A model generated the notes under the pieces. The model made no database searches, was not told the DNA's origin, and was given only the letters and a program-made list of their open reading frames with translations. A stretch of 64,000 bases of DNA, taken from Scleromatobacter sp964418745 (GTDB lineage Bacteria > Pseudomonadota > Gammaproteobacteria > Burkholderiales > Burkholderiaceae_C). The DNA is taken from positions 23,015 through 87,014 of the forward strand of contig CAYQMX010000030.1 in assembly GCA_964418745.1 (NCBI GenBank), read 5' to 3'. Shown in pieces: positions 55,894-64,000 of the stretch. Both the position numbers and the translations under genes were made by a program. The first letter of the stretch is position 1; every line of letters starts with the position of its first letter.

Positions 55894-56151
55894 ATGCGGA
55901 TAGAGGCGCCCACCTACCCCCTCACGCCCGAGGCCTTCGACGCTGCACTGCGGACAGGTCACGGGCGGGCCAAGCAGCAAGTCGTCGCCTATGGGGCGGC
56001 CGGCCTGGAGGACGAGGTCGTCAAGGCGTGCGTTACCTGCTTCACCTACGATCCCCAATGCGAAGCGGATCGCGCACCTTGGCTGTTCTCGATCATCGAT
56101 CGAGCGAAGGTGAGCGAGAGAGCCCTAAACGATCCGCACTTCCCCGGCTAG
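55894..56151 (+). CDS. Small hypothetical protein, perhaps 3'-truncated
   Basis: 85 aa. AGGA lies 7 bases before the ATG at 55894. Sequence starts RIEAPTYPLTPEAFDAALRT and continues with KQQVVAYGAAGLEDEVVKAC, an alpha-helical pattern that looks like the start of a longer HEAT-like protein. It ends shortly after IIDRAKVSERALND. Truncation by a later rearrangement is possible. Confidence 0.5.
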   Translation: MRIEAPTYPLTPEAFDAALRTGHGRAKQQVVAYGAAGLEDEVVKACVTCFTYDPQCEADRAPWLFSIIDRAKVSERALNDPHFPG

Positions 56152-56537
56152 GCGCGCAGCCGGGTACACCATGAGCGACTGCCATTCGGCGTCAGTTCGA
56201 CAGGGTCGAATGTCCCTGTTGGGTCGGGAGGCGTTACGATCGGCTCGGCTCGGCCCGTACCGGACTGCACGCGGCCTCCAGCAGCCAGTCGCGAACGTCC
56301 GGCTTCCGACGGGCTCGCCATGGCGTCTCCGTGGCGGGCAACCATCGCAGCGACGTCAGGGCAGGTGCGCCTGCTGATCCGCGCCGTCCGATTTCGGCGG
56401 GATCGATTCCGGAAATCCGCAAATCCGGAAATGTTTGCCTCTGGCGCTTCGCGGCCGAACTGCTGAATCGCGCCCGCGCAGCACCGGGTGGGGGATTGAG
56501 TGGATGATTGCGTCCCGTTTCCAGGAGAGGTCAACCC
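56152..56537. other. Intergenic region with no recognised gene
   Basis: 386 bases. No frame with a ribosome site. The short repeat GGAAATCCGCAAATCCGGAAA at 56410-56430 is the only internal structure seen. Confidence 0.35.
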
Positions 56538-56951
56538 ATGCTGAAAGGTTCCTGCCCGTGCGGTGGCGTCACGGTCACCGTCGCGCGGCGGCCCGACTAT
56601 CTCAATAGCTGCGACTGCTCGCTGTGCTTCCGGCTCGGTACCCTGTGGGGGTATTTCAGTCCGACGGAGGTCAAGATGGAAGGCACGACGAAGTCGTTCA
56701 TGCGGAAGGACATCGATCCGGTGTGCCTGTCTGTCCCGTTCTGCCCCGGTTGTGGGGCCACCCTCGGATGGACCGCAATCGGCGAGCCGGAGGACTCGCC
56801 GCGGATGGGGGTCAACATGCGCCTGTTCGGCCCCGGCGCGCTCGTCGGACTGCCGGTGCGTTTCCCGGATGGCGCAAACTCGGACGAAGCGTCCCCGAAG
56901 CAGCCGAGGCGTCACGAGGAGGTGCCGTTCCAGCTCGACGCGCCGTTTTGA
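56538..56951 (+). CDS. GFA-family (CENP-V/Mss4-like) zinc protein
   Basis: 137 aa. AGGAGAGG lies before the ATG at 56538. Zinc-binding cysteines in GSCPCGGV, SCDCSLCF and FCPGCGATLGW form the Mss4-like fold of the glutathione-dependent formaldehyde-activating family. Members may bind or act on glutathione adducts. The C-terminal 15 residues are polar and disordered. No operon partner. Confidence 0.85.
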   Translation: MLKGSCPCGGVTVTVARRPDYLNSCDCSLCFRLGTLWGYFSPTEVKMEGTTKSFMRKDIDPVCLSVPFCPGCGATLGWTAIGEPEDSPRMGVNMRLFGPGALVGLPVRFPDGANSDEASPKQPRRHEEVPFQLDAPF

Positions 56952-57181
56952 GGGCGCGCCGGCCAGCGTCAGCCCGCGTGCGTGCTCGAGGCCGGAGTTC
57001 CGAACACAGCGAGTTCTATTTCGCTGCCCCATAGATGCACAGCGTGTTCGCGGCCGCAAACATGGGCTAAGGTCGCAGGTCGGCCGCAAGCTGACGGTCG
57101 CGACCGTCGGCTTCGGGGTAGGCCACCTAGAGATTTCGCTCGATGCGCGTATTTCCGTCACACGTCGCACCTGAGGATCGG

Positions 57182-58009
57182 ATGAGCCAAACGATATCCA
57201 GGACTGACGTCGCTTCGATTCTGACGCAGTGGCCGGCAGGGTCACTGACCAATGCGCAAGTCCATGACTGGGCCACGGAGCGCTTCGCTGTATCGGCTTG
57301 GTATGCGGAGGATGGAGCGGTCAACAAAGTTCTAGGCTGCCTGGACACGATGGATATAGACCTGGTCACGGCGGAAGATGCGGCCGTCCTTTGGCTGCAC
57401 TTGATGAGAGAACGGCAGAGGGTGCGGTCTTCCGGTGGCGCGTGCAGCCTCTCGAAGGAAGTGAACGAGGGCTTACGGATCGGGACTGCCAACACAGAAC
57501 GGCCCGACACCGCGCTCGGTGTCGGCCAGTTGATGGCGATACCCGCCACGGGTGGAGGTTGTGGACGCTGCGATTACGGCACGCCATTCCCTTGCGCGAC
57601 CTGGGCGCGCACCGAAAGGTGCAACGCTGCTGCGAGCGCTAGCTCGACGCCGACTGCAGACAGAATACCTGCACCGACTCGACCCGCCAGAAGCTCCAAG
57701 ATTCCCAACACCGCCAATGACGTGCAGGCCAAGGCCAGGGCATCCGCAATGGAAGTTCGCAACGGTGAGGGTCCCGCGCTCCTCATGGCGTACGCGAGCA
57801 GCGCAAATCCGAGAAAGAACGCTGAGGAGCGGCGTCCAACGACGAGGGCCGACTCAGGCGCCTCAATTTGCCAGAGTGCGAGCAGGAATTCTGGCACGCA
57901 CAACCACAGGATTGCCAACGTCAGGAACAGCGAGAATGCTAGCCAGGACACAGTCGAAAATCGTGGCACGGTAGTGTTCGCGGTTGGTTGTCGATGTTCA
58001 GAACTTTAG
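57182..58009 (+). CDS. Hypothetical protein; only the first 75-80 residues look genuine
   Basis: 275-codon frame. Residues 1-78 look like a real small protein (ISRTDVASILTQWPAGSLTN, ERFAVSAWYAEDGAVNKVLG, DTMDIDLVTAEDAAVLWLHL). After that the sequence becomes low-complexity and runs antisense to the membrane-protein gene at 57574-57969, so the natural stop was probably lost. Likely a truncated gene of about 80 codons. Function unknown. Confidence 0.4.
   Translation: MSQTISRTDVASILTQWPAGSLTNAQVHDWATERFAVSAWYAEDGAVNKVLGCLDTMDIDLVTAEDAAVLWLHLMRERQRVRSSGGACSLSKEVNEGLRIGTANTERPDTALGVGQLMAIPATGGGCGRCDYGTPFPCATWARTERCNAAASASSTPTADRIPAPTRPARSSKIPNTANDVQAKARASAMEVRNGEGPALLMAYASSANPRKNAEERRPTTRADSGASICQSASRNSGTHNHRIANVRNSENASQDTVENRGTVVFAVGCRCSEL
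57574..57969 (-). CDS. Small four-helix membrane protein
   Basis: 131 aa, GTG start at 57969. Four hydrophobic stretches: FSLFLTLAILWLCVPEFLLA, FFLGFALLAYAM, LALACTSLAVLGILELLAG and VGAGILSAVGVELALAAALH. No signal peptide is cleaved; likely inner membrane. Family not recognised. It faces away from the AraC gene, 109 bases apart, and may be its target. Confidence 0.65.
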   Translation of the reverse strand: MPRFSTVSWLAFSLFLTLAILWLCVPEFLLALWQIEAPESALVVGRRSSAFFLGFALLAYAMRSAGPSPLRTSIADALALACTSLAVLGILELLAGRVGAGILSAVGVELALAAALHLSVRAQVAQGNGVP

Positions 58010-58078
58010 CCATCTCCACAGACGGTGTCTTGAACGAATCAGACACCTTTCGATTCCTCAAAGCCCTCGTTCGCTCTC

Positions 58079-58972
58079 ATGATCAGTTCGTCAAGATGCC
58101 CGAGACGAGAAATTCAAGACGCCGACGGCTCGCGCGCTGCGCTGTACCTGCCTGACGCGGGACTGTCGAACGTCGTGCGGGCCTATTTGTCGAGAAGCGT
58201 CGTGGCGTCCTCAGGTTCCGGTTCCTTGGACAACTGGAACTACTTCCCGCCGGTCCCGGCCTGTGTTTTCGTCTGGATTCTCGAGGGCCACGACTCTCGA
58301 CTGGATGCCGTCGCCTTACCTAGAAGCGAGCTGGCTAACCGTCTTCCCGTGATCTTCTCTGGACCGCATGTCCGCCCGTCGTTCAGCGCGAACCGTGGAG
58401 GCACAAGGCTTTTCACGATGATCATGTATCCCGACGTCGTACGGTCGATCAGCGGACTCCCGATTGAGGAACATATCGGCCGCTACACCCACTTATGGGA
58501 CCTCTTTGACGCGGACTGGTGCTACATGGCCAGCGAAGTGCATCACGCCGCTGACGACCGTGCGAGGATCCAACTGATTGAATCTTTTCTTGGCAGGCGT
58601 TGCAGCGCACTTTCGCCGAGGCTGCCAACGCCAAGCGTACGCTGGGACCGAATCGATGCATGGTCGAGCGACGTCGAGCAACGGGCGAATGAATCGATAC
58701 TGAGCTCACGCCAGTCGGATCGTCGAATCAAGCGCTGGACCGGAATGACATTGCGCGAATTGCGCGCAATCGGACGCATGGAGCGGACACTGATCGCGGC
58801 GCAAGATCTTGTCAGGTCGGACCTGACCTGGTCCGCGATCGCTGCTGACTGCGGGTTTGCCGACCAGGCACACTTGTGTCGCGAGTTCCGCCGGCATTTT
58901 GACATGCGACCCACGGAAATGCTTCGCAATCTCAGCCGCAAGAGTGGCTGGGTGTTGCGCCTGTGGACCTAG
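58079..58972 (+). CDS. AraC-family transcriptional regulator
   Basis: 297 aa. C-terminal AraC DNA-binding domain: first helix-turn-helix near RTLIAAQDLVRSDLTWSAIA, then CGFADQAHLCREFRRHFDMR, with PTEM in place of the usual PSEY. The N-terminal half has VPACVFVWILEGHDSRLDAV and resembles the sensory part of DUF6597-type regulators. ATG at 58079. Likely controls the divergent membrane protein. Confidence 0.85.
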   Translation: MISSSRCPRREIQDADGSRAALYLPDAGLSNVVRAYLSRSVVASSGSGSLDNWNYFPPVPACVFVWILEGHDSRLDAVALPRSELANRLPVIFSGPHVRPSFSANRGGTRLFTMIMYPDVVRSISGLPIEEHIGRYTHLWDLFDADWCYMASEVHHAADDRARIQLIESFLGRRCSALSPRLPTPSVRWDRIDAWSSDVEQRANESILSSRQSDRRIKRWTGMTLRELRAIGRMERTLIAAQDLVRSDLTWSAIAADCGFADQAHLCREFRRHFDMRPTEMLRNLSRKSGWVLRLWT

Positions 58973-59015
58973 ACATCATGGTCGCCCATAGGTAGGCGGA
59001 CGGCCTACCGTTCCG

Positions 59016-59333
59016 CTAAGCTGACGGCAAGCGTGGCGGTGGTGCGGTGAGGCGGAGCGGGACGAGATTCCCCCTTCCCCAGAATGTCAGCTCACATCGT
59101 GTGCAGGGCTGACGGAGTTGGGCCAGCAAGCTCAAAGGCGAATCGTTTCTGACGTCGCGAATGGCAGACTTCGCGCGCGACGCAGCGCTCCACGCACCAG
59201 TGGCGGCCTCCGTGATCCAAATCGTCAGGCACCCGCGTCGACGCAGTCCAGCCTCGTACTCGGACCAAGTCGTCACCTCGAAGGTCACCGTCTGGATGTA
59301 GTGCCGGCGTTCGGCGTTGCGCTTGGGTGGCAT
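59016..59333 (-). pseudogene. IS5-family transposase remnant
   Basis: On the minus strand, ATG at 59333 opens a 105-residue frame whose start (NAERRHYIQTVTFEVTTWSE, YEAGLRRRGCLTIWITEAAT) is the N-terminal region of IS5-family transposases. It leaves that homology after about 55 residues (SAIRDVRND) and ends in unrelated sequence. The DDE catalytic part is absent. A dead insertion sequence between araC and lptD. Confidence 0.7.
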
Positions 59334-59455
59334 GGCGATCGAACGACTTCGACGCCAGCATCCTACAGGCCAGGTCTCGCCGCACCAACGCCCGCTCGAG
59401 TGTTCAGCCGTCCGCAATGTTGCACACTCGCCCTCCTTCAGAGATTCCGCATTCT

Positions 59456-61876
59456 TCAATGCGGATTGTTCGAAGAGTCCGACAGACCGGGATCCTTGCG
59501 CAAAAGTTCGTAGCCTGGGACGCTGTTCCTCAGCGAATGCAGCGCGTCGCCGATCCCGAGCGACGAAAGGCCCTTGAGTTCTAGCTGCAACATATAGTGA
59601 GGGTTGCTCACGTTCAGGCCGGTGGACTGTCGCTCGACCACGAAACGGCCGATCCAGCAGCCGGCGTCGTACTCGATTCCGCCGACGGCGTACGTGGCGC
59701 GGCGATCGGTGACGCTGTAGTCGATGCGGCCCACGGCGTACAAGGTGCCTCCGCAACCGTTGGCCCCGTCGGTCGCCTGAGCGCGGTGGTAGATAGGCCA
59801 CTGCCCACCAACCTCGTACTGCTTGCTCGAATCGCGGGCGAAGCGATACGTCAGGCTCAGGGACTTGTAGGGTCCCGGATGGTAGCGCGTGCCAATGACG
59901 GCGCGCTGTGTCCAATTCGACGACGGGTCGAGCTCGACCGTTCCGTCGAAGCTCCAATGTTCCATCGCCGACGAGGACCCGAAGACCAGAAGGTTGGAGA
60001 TCTTGCGCGCATCGGGAGTGCCGTCCGTGGTCAGGGACTGATCCTTGAACAAGAAACGCTGGGCGATGCCCAGGCGCAAGAACTCGCTTCCATTGGCGGT
60101 GTCGTTGATGCGTGTGGTGGTGCCGGCCGTGAGCTGGTTCGCGTCGGTGATGCGATCGATGCCCGTGAACTGGTTGTCACTGTAGATCGACACCTCGTTG
60201 AAGTCCTTCGCCGCGGTGTCGTACTGCGGCAGGTTGTTCTGGTTGCGCGTTGGCGTCAGCACGTAGAACAGGCGCGGCTCCAATGTTTGCAACAGTTCGC
60301 GCCCGAACAGCATAGTCTGGCGTTCGAAGCTGGCCGAACTGTCCGTGCTGAAGGTCGGAATCCAGCGCGCAGCGTCGAAGCGGCCGTCGGCCATCGGCGT
60401 GTCGGTGCGGTAGGTGGCGCCGTTGATCGACAGGCGAGGCGCAATGTGGCCCCAGTCGGAGAAGAACTCGCGTGAGACGGCGCCGATCAAATGGGCGCGC
60501 ATGCCCCCGGAGCGGTTGTCACAAGTCGGCATGTCACTGGTGATGACTCCTGGGCACTTGGGCAGGCGATTGGACAGATCGAAGCGGTTTGCCTCGGTCT
60601 CGAATTCGAAGCGCAGATCGTTCGCGAGCATCAGGTGGCCGTGCACACCGACCTGCGGGCTGCGCTGGTAAGGCGGCAGAATCACGGCCGAGAAGTTCGG
60701 GTGCCGCGGGTCGTCCCCGAAGTCTTGCAGAGTCTGGAAGCGCTCCACGCGCGCATATGCATCGATCTCGCCCACGTTGCCAAAGGGAACCAAGCGGCGC
60801 GTGGTCGACAGGTCAGTCGGCAATAGGCGCGGCGTGACCGACGGGATCTGATTGGAGAAATCTTTCCAGTATTGGTCATCGGAGACCCGCTGCACGCGTG
60901 CACTGTACGTTAGCCAGTCGCCACGAGTTCCCTCGTGCGCCCACCCAAGCGAGCCGCGCGAATGACCGACCGATTTGTCGTCCGGCAGCGAGAACCCGGT
61001 GACCTGCCCCAGGTCGCTCGCACCAAGGTAGCGAAATTCGGCAGTGATCGCGGCGCCCCGCTTCGAGTACACGACGGGGGTTATCGTTGCGTCGAGGTTG
61101 GTCTCAAGGTTCAAATAGTACGACTCGCTCAACTCCACCCCGCCACGCGTGCTGAAGCCGGGCGTTGGCGCGAGCCAGCCGGATTTCCGGTCGGCCGTGA
61201 CGGGAAACGTCAACGATGGCGCCGCGAGGATGGGAACGCCCAGGAAACGCAGCACCGCGTTCGTGGCTCTTCCCTGGTTGCCGGCGGCGTCGACGTCGAT
61301 GCGATCGCCGCTAATGATCCAGTCGGGTGGCCGGCTGGGGATATCCCGCGGACAGCTCGAGTAGTCCGCCGCGTAGGCGGAAAAATGCTTGCTGTCGACC
61401 AACTCGATGCGCTGCGCGTGACCGCCGGATTTGAAGGCACCTAGCTCGTACTCGGTGTCGACCAGCGTGCCGGCCTGGCGTGTCAACTCCAAGTCGACGC
61501 GCATCGCGCTGAACCAGTCGGTGCCGCGATCAATTCGCACGTGGCCATCGGCATGCGCGGTGTTGCTGAGTTGATCGTAGACGAGCAGGTCAGCGACCAT
61601 GTTCATGTCGAACCGACTCAGGCCGACCTTGCCGCGCGCCTGAGTCACGCCTCCAAGGTGGCTGACGATGTCGTCGGCCATGAGCGCGACCGTCGGCGGA
61701 GGCGCGTCGGCTCCGGCAGCCTCGCGCGGTGTCACGGGCGACGGTGTTGGGCGCACCCGTGGCAGTACCTGCGCCTGCACGCCGACACCGAACATACACA
61801 GCAGGGCTGCGACGGCGAGCGGAACAAGTTCCGTAGGAGGGCGGGGATCAGGACGCGAAAAGTGGCAACGCAGCAT
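59456..61876 (-). CDS. lptD: LPS-assembly outer-membrane protein LptD, stand-alone copy
   Basis: 806 aa. Signal peptide 1-35 (LAVAALLCMFGVGVQAQ). Periplasmic OstA/jellyroll domain (ADDIVSHLGGVTQARGKVGL), then a 26-strand barrel region with LGIAQRFLFKDQSL and RYHPGPYKSLSLTYRFARDS. Core LptD has surA-pdxA-ksgA beside it; here none of them is present. Cysteines lie in SSCPRDIP, LPKCPGV, MPTCDN, NGCGG and AGCWIG. Lower GC than the core genes. A second lptD in the genome is likely. Confidence 0.88.
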   Translation of the reverse strand: MLRCHFSRPDPRPPTELVPLAVAALLCMFGVGVQAQVLPRVRPTPSPVTPREAAGADAPPPTVALMADDIVSHLGGVTQARGKVGLSRFDMNMVADLLVYDQLSNTAHADGHVRIDRGTDWFSAMRVDLELTRQAGTLVDTEYELGAFKSGGHAQRIELVDSKHFSAYAADYSSCPRDIPSRPPDWIISGDRIDVDAAGNQGRATNAVLRFLGVPILAAPSLTFPVTADRKSGWLAPTPGFSTRGGVELSESYYLNLETNLDATITPVVYSKRGAAITAEFRYLGASDLGQVTGFSLPDDKSVGHSRGSLGWAHEGTRGDWLTYSARVQRVSDDQYWKDFSNQIPSVTPRLLPTDLSTTRRLVPFGNVGEIDAYARVERFQTLQDFGDDPRHPNFSAVILPPYQRSPQVGVHGHLMLANDLRFEFETEANRFDLSNRLPKCPGVITSDMPTCDNRSGGMRAHLIGAVSREFFSDWGHIAPRLSINGATYRTDTPMADGRFDAARWIPTFSTDSSASFERQTMLFGRELLQTLEPRLFYVLTPTRNQNNLPQYDTAAKDFNEVSIYSDNQFTGIDRITDANQLTAGTTTRINDTANGSEFLRLGIAQRFLFKDQSLTTDGTPDARKISNLLVFGSSSAMEHWSFDGTVELDPSSNWTQRAVIGTRYHPGPYKSLSLTYRFARDSSKQYEVGGQWPIYHRAQATDGANGCGGTLYAVGRIDYSVTDRRATYAVGGIEYDAGCWIGRFVVERQSTGLNVSNPHYMLQLELKGLSSLGIGDALHSLRNSVPGYELLRKDPGLSDSSNNPH

Positions 61877-62002
61877 GCGAACAGATGGCAGTAGGATCGT
61901 TCAAGAGTCTCTCACCGTGCCTGGTCGATACCGCGCGGTGCTCAGGGACGGTCCCGGTTTGTCTACGTGACATGGGATATTTGAAGCCCATTGTCTAGCA
62001 TT

Positions 62003-62037
62003 CTCTGCTTTGAGACTCTGCAAAGCAGAGTTATAGT
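62003..62037 (+). promoter_or_regulatory. Promoter with a perfect 10-bp palindrome (operator candidate)
   Basis: CTCTGCTTTG (62003-62012), 8 bases, CAAAGCAGAG (62021-62030) is a perfect inverted repeat. It covers the -35 box TTGAGA (62010-62015) and the spacer before TATAGT (62032-62037; spacing 16). A dimeric repressor bound here would block the polymerase. The winged-helix protein at 63101 is the obvious candidate. Confidence 0.7.
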
Positions 62038-62060
62038 TTATGAAACGAAGAGTGTGAACC

Positions 62061-63104
62061 ATGAGCCATGCCCGCCTAGAACTCGAGTCAATTCAATCAA
62101 TGCTGTACGCCGGACATCGCAGCGTGCACCTCGATCGGCACAGCTTGCTGCTGATGGGTGGCATTGGTGGACTCTTGGCCGGGTTCACTGAGTGCGTCGT
62201 CAACGCGCAGCGATTTCCCAACGTCACGCAGCACGCCGTGGCGTTGCTCGTCTGGCTCAGCGTGTGGCTTGGCGGCATGTGCGTCGCCGACCACTGGCTG
62301 ACACGCCGCGCTCGGGCGAATCGCGACGAGACGCTCCCGTTCGCGCAGGGGCAGATTACACGGGCTTGGTGGATGCTACTGGCGATGGGCACGCTCGGTT
62401 CGTTCGCGATGTTCTTCTACGGGGGCGGCGCAATGATCTACGCGCTGTGGATCGTATTGCTCGGCTTGGGTATCTACCTCTTCGGGCTGTTCTCACGTTC
62501 CTTGATCGAATGGATCGGCGTAGCCACCATCCTGCTTGGCGTCACTGGACTGGCAGCCGGACTTGGCTACGACGCGTTGCATTGGCTGGCCGCCTCGTGC
62601 TTCGCGATCGGCATGCCCCTGGCTGGTTGGCTGGACGCGCGCTGCATCAATGCGCCTTGGCCGCGCCGCGCCCTGGCCCTTGTCACCTGGATCGCATTGG
62701 TCGCAGGATTGCCGCTGGGCCTGGCGCGCCAGTTTCTGGTCGTCCCACCGACCGCGGCGCCCACCTTGCTCGCCAATGCCGACATGGCGGCTCGCGGCGA
62801 ACGCGTTGTCCGGCTTGCTGCTGGCACGCCGGTGGCGTTTCGCCTGGATTTGGACGGGCCAGTGCTGCAGCTTTTGCCGAACAATGGCCTGACGATGTCG
62901 CTCTCCGAGCCGATCGATATCGTGCTGCGGGACGGTGCGCCGGACGGGCGCTATCGCGCGGGTGACGGTGAATGGCACAGCATCCGCGACGGCTCGATGG
63001 ACTTGAGAATCGATCGCTTGCAAGCGCGAATCGAGCAAGGCGAACCAATCGTTCGCGCCCACGCGGTGCTTGGCAAACAACCGCCGACCGGAGCAGCGCG
63101 GTGA
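62061..63104 (+). CDS. Multipass membrane protein, co-transcribed with a wHTH regulator
   Basis: 347 aa. About six hydrophobic segments between residues 28 and 220 (HSLLLMGGIGGLLAG, VALLVWLSVWLGGM, WWMLLAMGTLGSFAMFFYGG, WIVLLGLGIYLFGLF, ALALVTWIALVAGLPLGLAR). The last 110 residues are soluble (AAGTPVAFRLDLDGPVLQLL, SLSEPIDIVLRDGAPDGRYR). ATG at 62061, 24 bases after the -10 box. It overlaps the regulator by 4 bases (GTGA). Family not recognised. Confidence 0.8.
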   Translation: MSHARLELESIQSMLYAGHRSVHLDRHSLLLMGGIGGLLAGFTECVVNAQRFPNVTQHAVALLVWLSVWLGGMCVADHWLTRRARANRDETLPFAQGQITRAWWMLLAMGTLGSFAMFFYGGGAMIYALWIVLLGLGIYLFGLFSRSLIEWIGVATILLGVTGLAAGLGYDALHWLAASCFAIGMPLAGWLDARCINAPWPRRALALVTWIALVAGLPLGLARQFLVVPPTAAPTLLANADMAARGERVVRLAAGTPVAFRLDLDGPVLQLLPNNGLTMSLSEPIDIVLRDGAPDGRYRAGDGEWHSIRDGSMDLRIDRLQARIEQGEPIVRAHAVLGKQPPTGAAR

Positions 63105-63448
63105 AGTCCGCACTGCCGCAACTCGACCCGTTGCTCCACCAGCCGGTGCGTACTCGGATAGTCGCTTTCCTATCTGGTCGCGGTGAGGCCACGTTCAACG
63201 AGCTCAAACGTGCCTTGTCCATCACAGACGGCAACCTGGGCGCGCACTTGGGCAAGCTGGTCGAGGCGGAGTTGGTCGCCTCGCACGAGGATGCTGCGAA
63301 TGCGCGCCCGCAGACGGTCTTTGCGCTTACCCGCCGAGGCCGCGGCGCGCTGGCCACTTACGTCGCACAGCTGTCATCGTTGGTTCAACTGAGCGCCGAG
63401 GTTCCGGCGACGTCGTTGCGTGCGCCGCGCAAGCGCGCGCTGCGGTGA
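63101..63448 (+). CDS. Winged-helix transcriptional regulator (HTH_27/MarR-like)
   Basis: 115 aa, GTG start at 63101 that overlaps the membrane-protein stop; GGAG lies 8 bases upstream. LDPLLHQPVRTRIVAFLSGR, FNELKRALSITDGNLGAHLG and KLVEAELVASHEDA form the winged helix of the PF13601 group. The palindrome at 62003-62030 is a likely binding site, giving autoregulation of both genes. Confidence 0.85.
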   Translation: MKSALPQLDPLLHQPVRTRIVAFLSGRGEATFNELKRALSITDGNLGAHLGKLVEAELVASHEDAANARPQTVFALTRRGRGALATYVAQLSSLVQLSAEVPATSLRAPRKRALR

Positions 63449-63599
63449 AGACAGAGCTCCCGCTAAGAAGTTCATTTTCTAGAAACGGACGTTCATGTCA
63501 TGATCGAATGGTTTCAAAATTTCGCGCGCGCGGTGCGCGACCCGGCGGCCTGGCACGAATTGCAGTGCAAGCGGCAAGCTGGTGGCGACCTTCCCTCGC

Positions 63600-63941
63600 G
63601 TGCCCTCGCTGTCAGCGATCAGCATGTAAGGCTGGTCGGTACCGCGACGTGGAGACCACGCTGGGCCGCGCAATCGAGGGGCGACGCGACAAGGTGCTGC
63701 TCTCGACGAAGGCCGGCTGCGAAGCGGGCCCGGCGCGCACGACGTCGCATGCTCGCACAGGCACTTGCGCGAAGCGGTGGATGGGAGCCTGAGCCGTCTG
63801 GACACCGACTACATTGACTTGGTCCAGCTGCGCACTTTCGACGCGACGACGACCATGGAAGAAGCTTGCGAGGCACTCGACGAGTTGGTTTGCGCTGGCA
63901 AGCTGCGCCACGTCGGCGCGTCGAACTTCACCGGCTGGTAA
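63600..63941 (+). pseudogene. Aldo/keto reductase remnant
   Basis: One frame encodes GRYRDVETTLGRAIEGRRDK, then VLLSTKAG; a shifted frame continues REAVDGSLSRLDTDYIDLVQ, EEACEALDELVCAGKLRHVG and ASNFTGW before TAA at 63939. These are adjacent parts of an aldo/keto reductase, including the DYIDLVQ strand. The N-terminal barrel start and the C-terminal third are missing, so it is a dead fragment. Bases 63942-64000 show no gene. Confidence 0.65.
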
Positions 63942-64000
63942 TTGAGGCTCTCTTGAATTTCAAGTGGGTTGCCGGGCGTGCGGGTTGACGGCCAGGAAGT

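Noticed and set aside
63479..63640. Short minus-strand frame before the aldo/keto remnant (SEGTRGKVATSLPLALQF)
   Set aside because: Could be a fragment of another gene, but I cannot name a family and it has no start signal.

Overview
The window comes from a high-GC betaproteobacterium of the order Burkholderiales, probably near the Rubrivivax/Leptothrix/Roseateles group. Four things point there: the order rpsP-rimM-trmD-rplS, then a CoA-pyrophosphatase NUDIX and a CobD/CbiB-like membrane protein; the gyrA-serC-pheA-tyrA-aroA/cmk-rpsA-ihfB-lapA-lapB superoperon with divergent ompA-ubiG-gph; an AroA-Cmk fusion; and a tmRNA with an ANDSSYALAA tag. No taxonomic search was possible, so this placement is inference from synteny and protein sequence.

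Layout. 1-2.4 kb (minus): two overlapping membrane-protein genes (the first cut by the window edge), a TM2-domain protein and a GNAT acetyltransferase. 2.4-7 kb (plus): the ribosomal/tRNA-modification operon, a terminator, nudL and a CbiB-like gene. 7-9.2 kb (minus): rsgA and an M48/Ste24 protease. 9.4-12.1 kb: an accessory patch of unknown secreted or membrane proteins and a PRC-barrel protein. 12.3-18.7 kb: orn, a cytochrome c, a DUF2087 protein, an in-frame GluQRS-FKBP fusion ORF, and the stop/start-coupled trhO-hydrolase-lysR genes. 18.9-25.6 kb: dnaE, a Gln/Arg-rich exported protein, a patatin, and an exported helix-hairpin-helix protein with a histone-H1-like tail. 25.7-31.1 kb (minus): lapA-lapB followed by four glycosyltransferase genes (one GT10 fucosyltransferase-like), in a setting that suggests surface-glycan (LPS) assembly.

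31.1-48.5 kb is the minus-strand superoperon. It is split at two places by accessory DNA. Between lapA and ihfB lie an MFS transporter, a 44-aa membrane protein, an oppA remnant and a PEP-CTERM protein, with a partial copy of the ihfB 3' end. Between tyrA and pheA lie an H-NS protein and a lipoprotein / class-3 lipase / small-protein cassette. 48.8-51.9 kb (plus): ompA, ubiG, gph and a second PEP-CTERM protein.

From ssrA (52.0-52.4 kb) to the window end the base and codon use changes: it looks less GC-rich, with many broken genes. A frameshifted P4-type integrase sits directly behind ssrA, then an AlpA-like remnant, a DUF1593 hydrolase, a GFA-family protein, an AraC regulator, an IS5-family transposase remnant, a stand-alone lptD, a membrane-protein/winged-helix pair behind a perfect palindrome that overlaps its promoter, and an aldo/keto reductase remnant. 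This is best read as an old, decaying genomic island inserted at the tmRNA gene; its far end is outside the window.

The most unusual items are the GluQRS-FKBP open reading frame, the lipase cassette, the stand-alone lptD, the palindromic promoter with its wHTH gene, and the duplicated ihfB tail.
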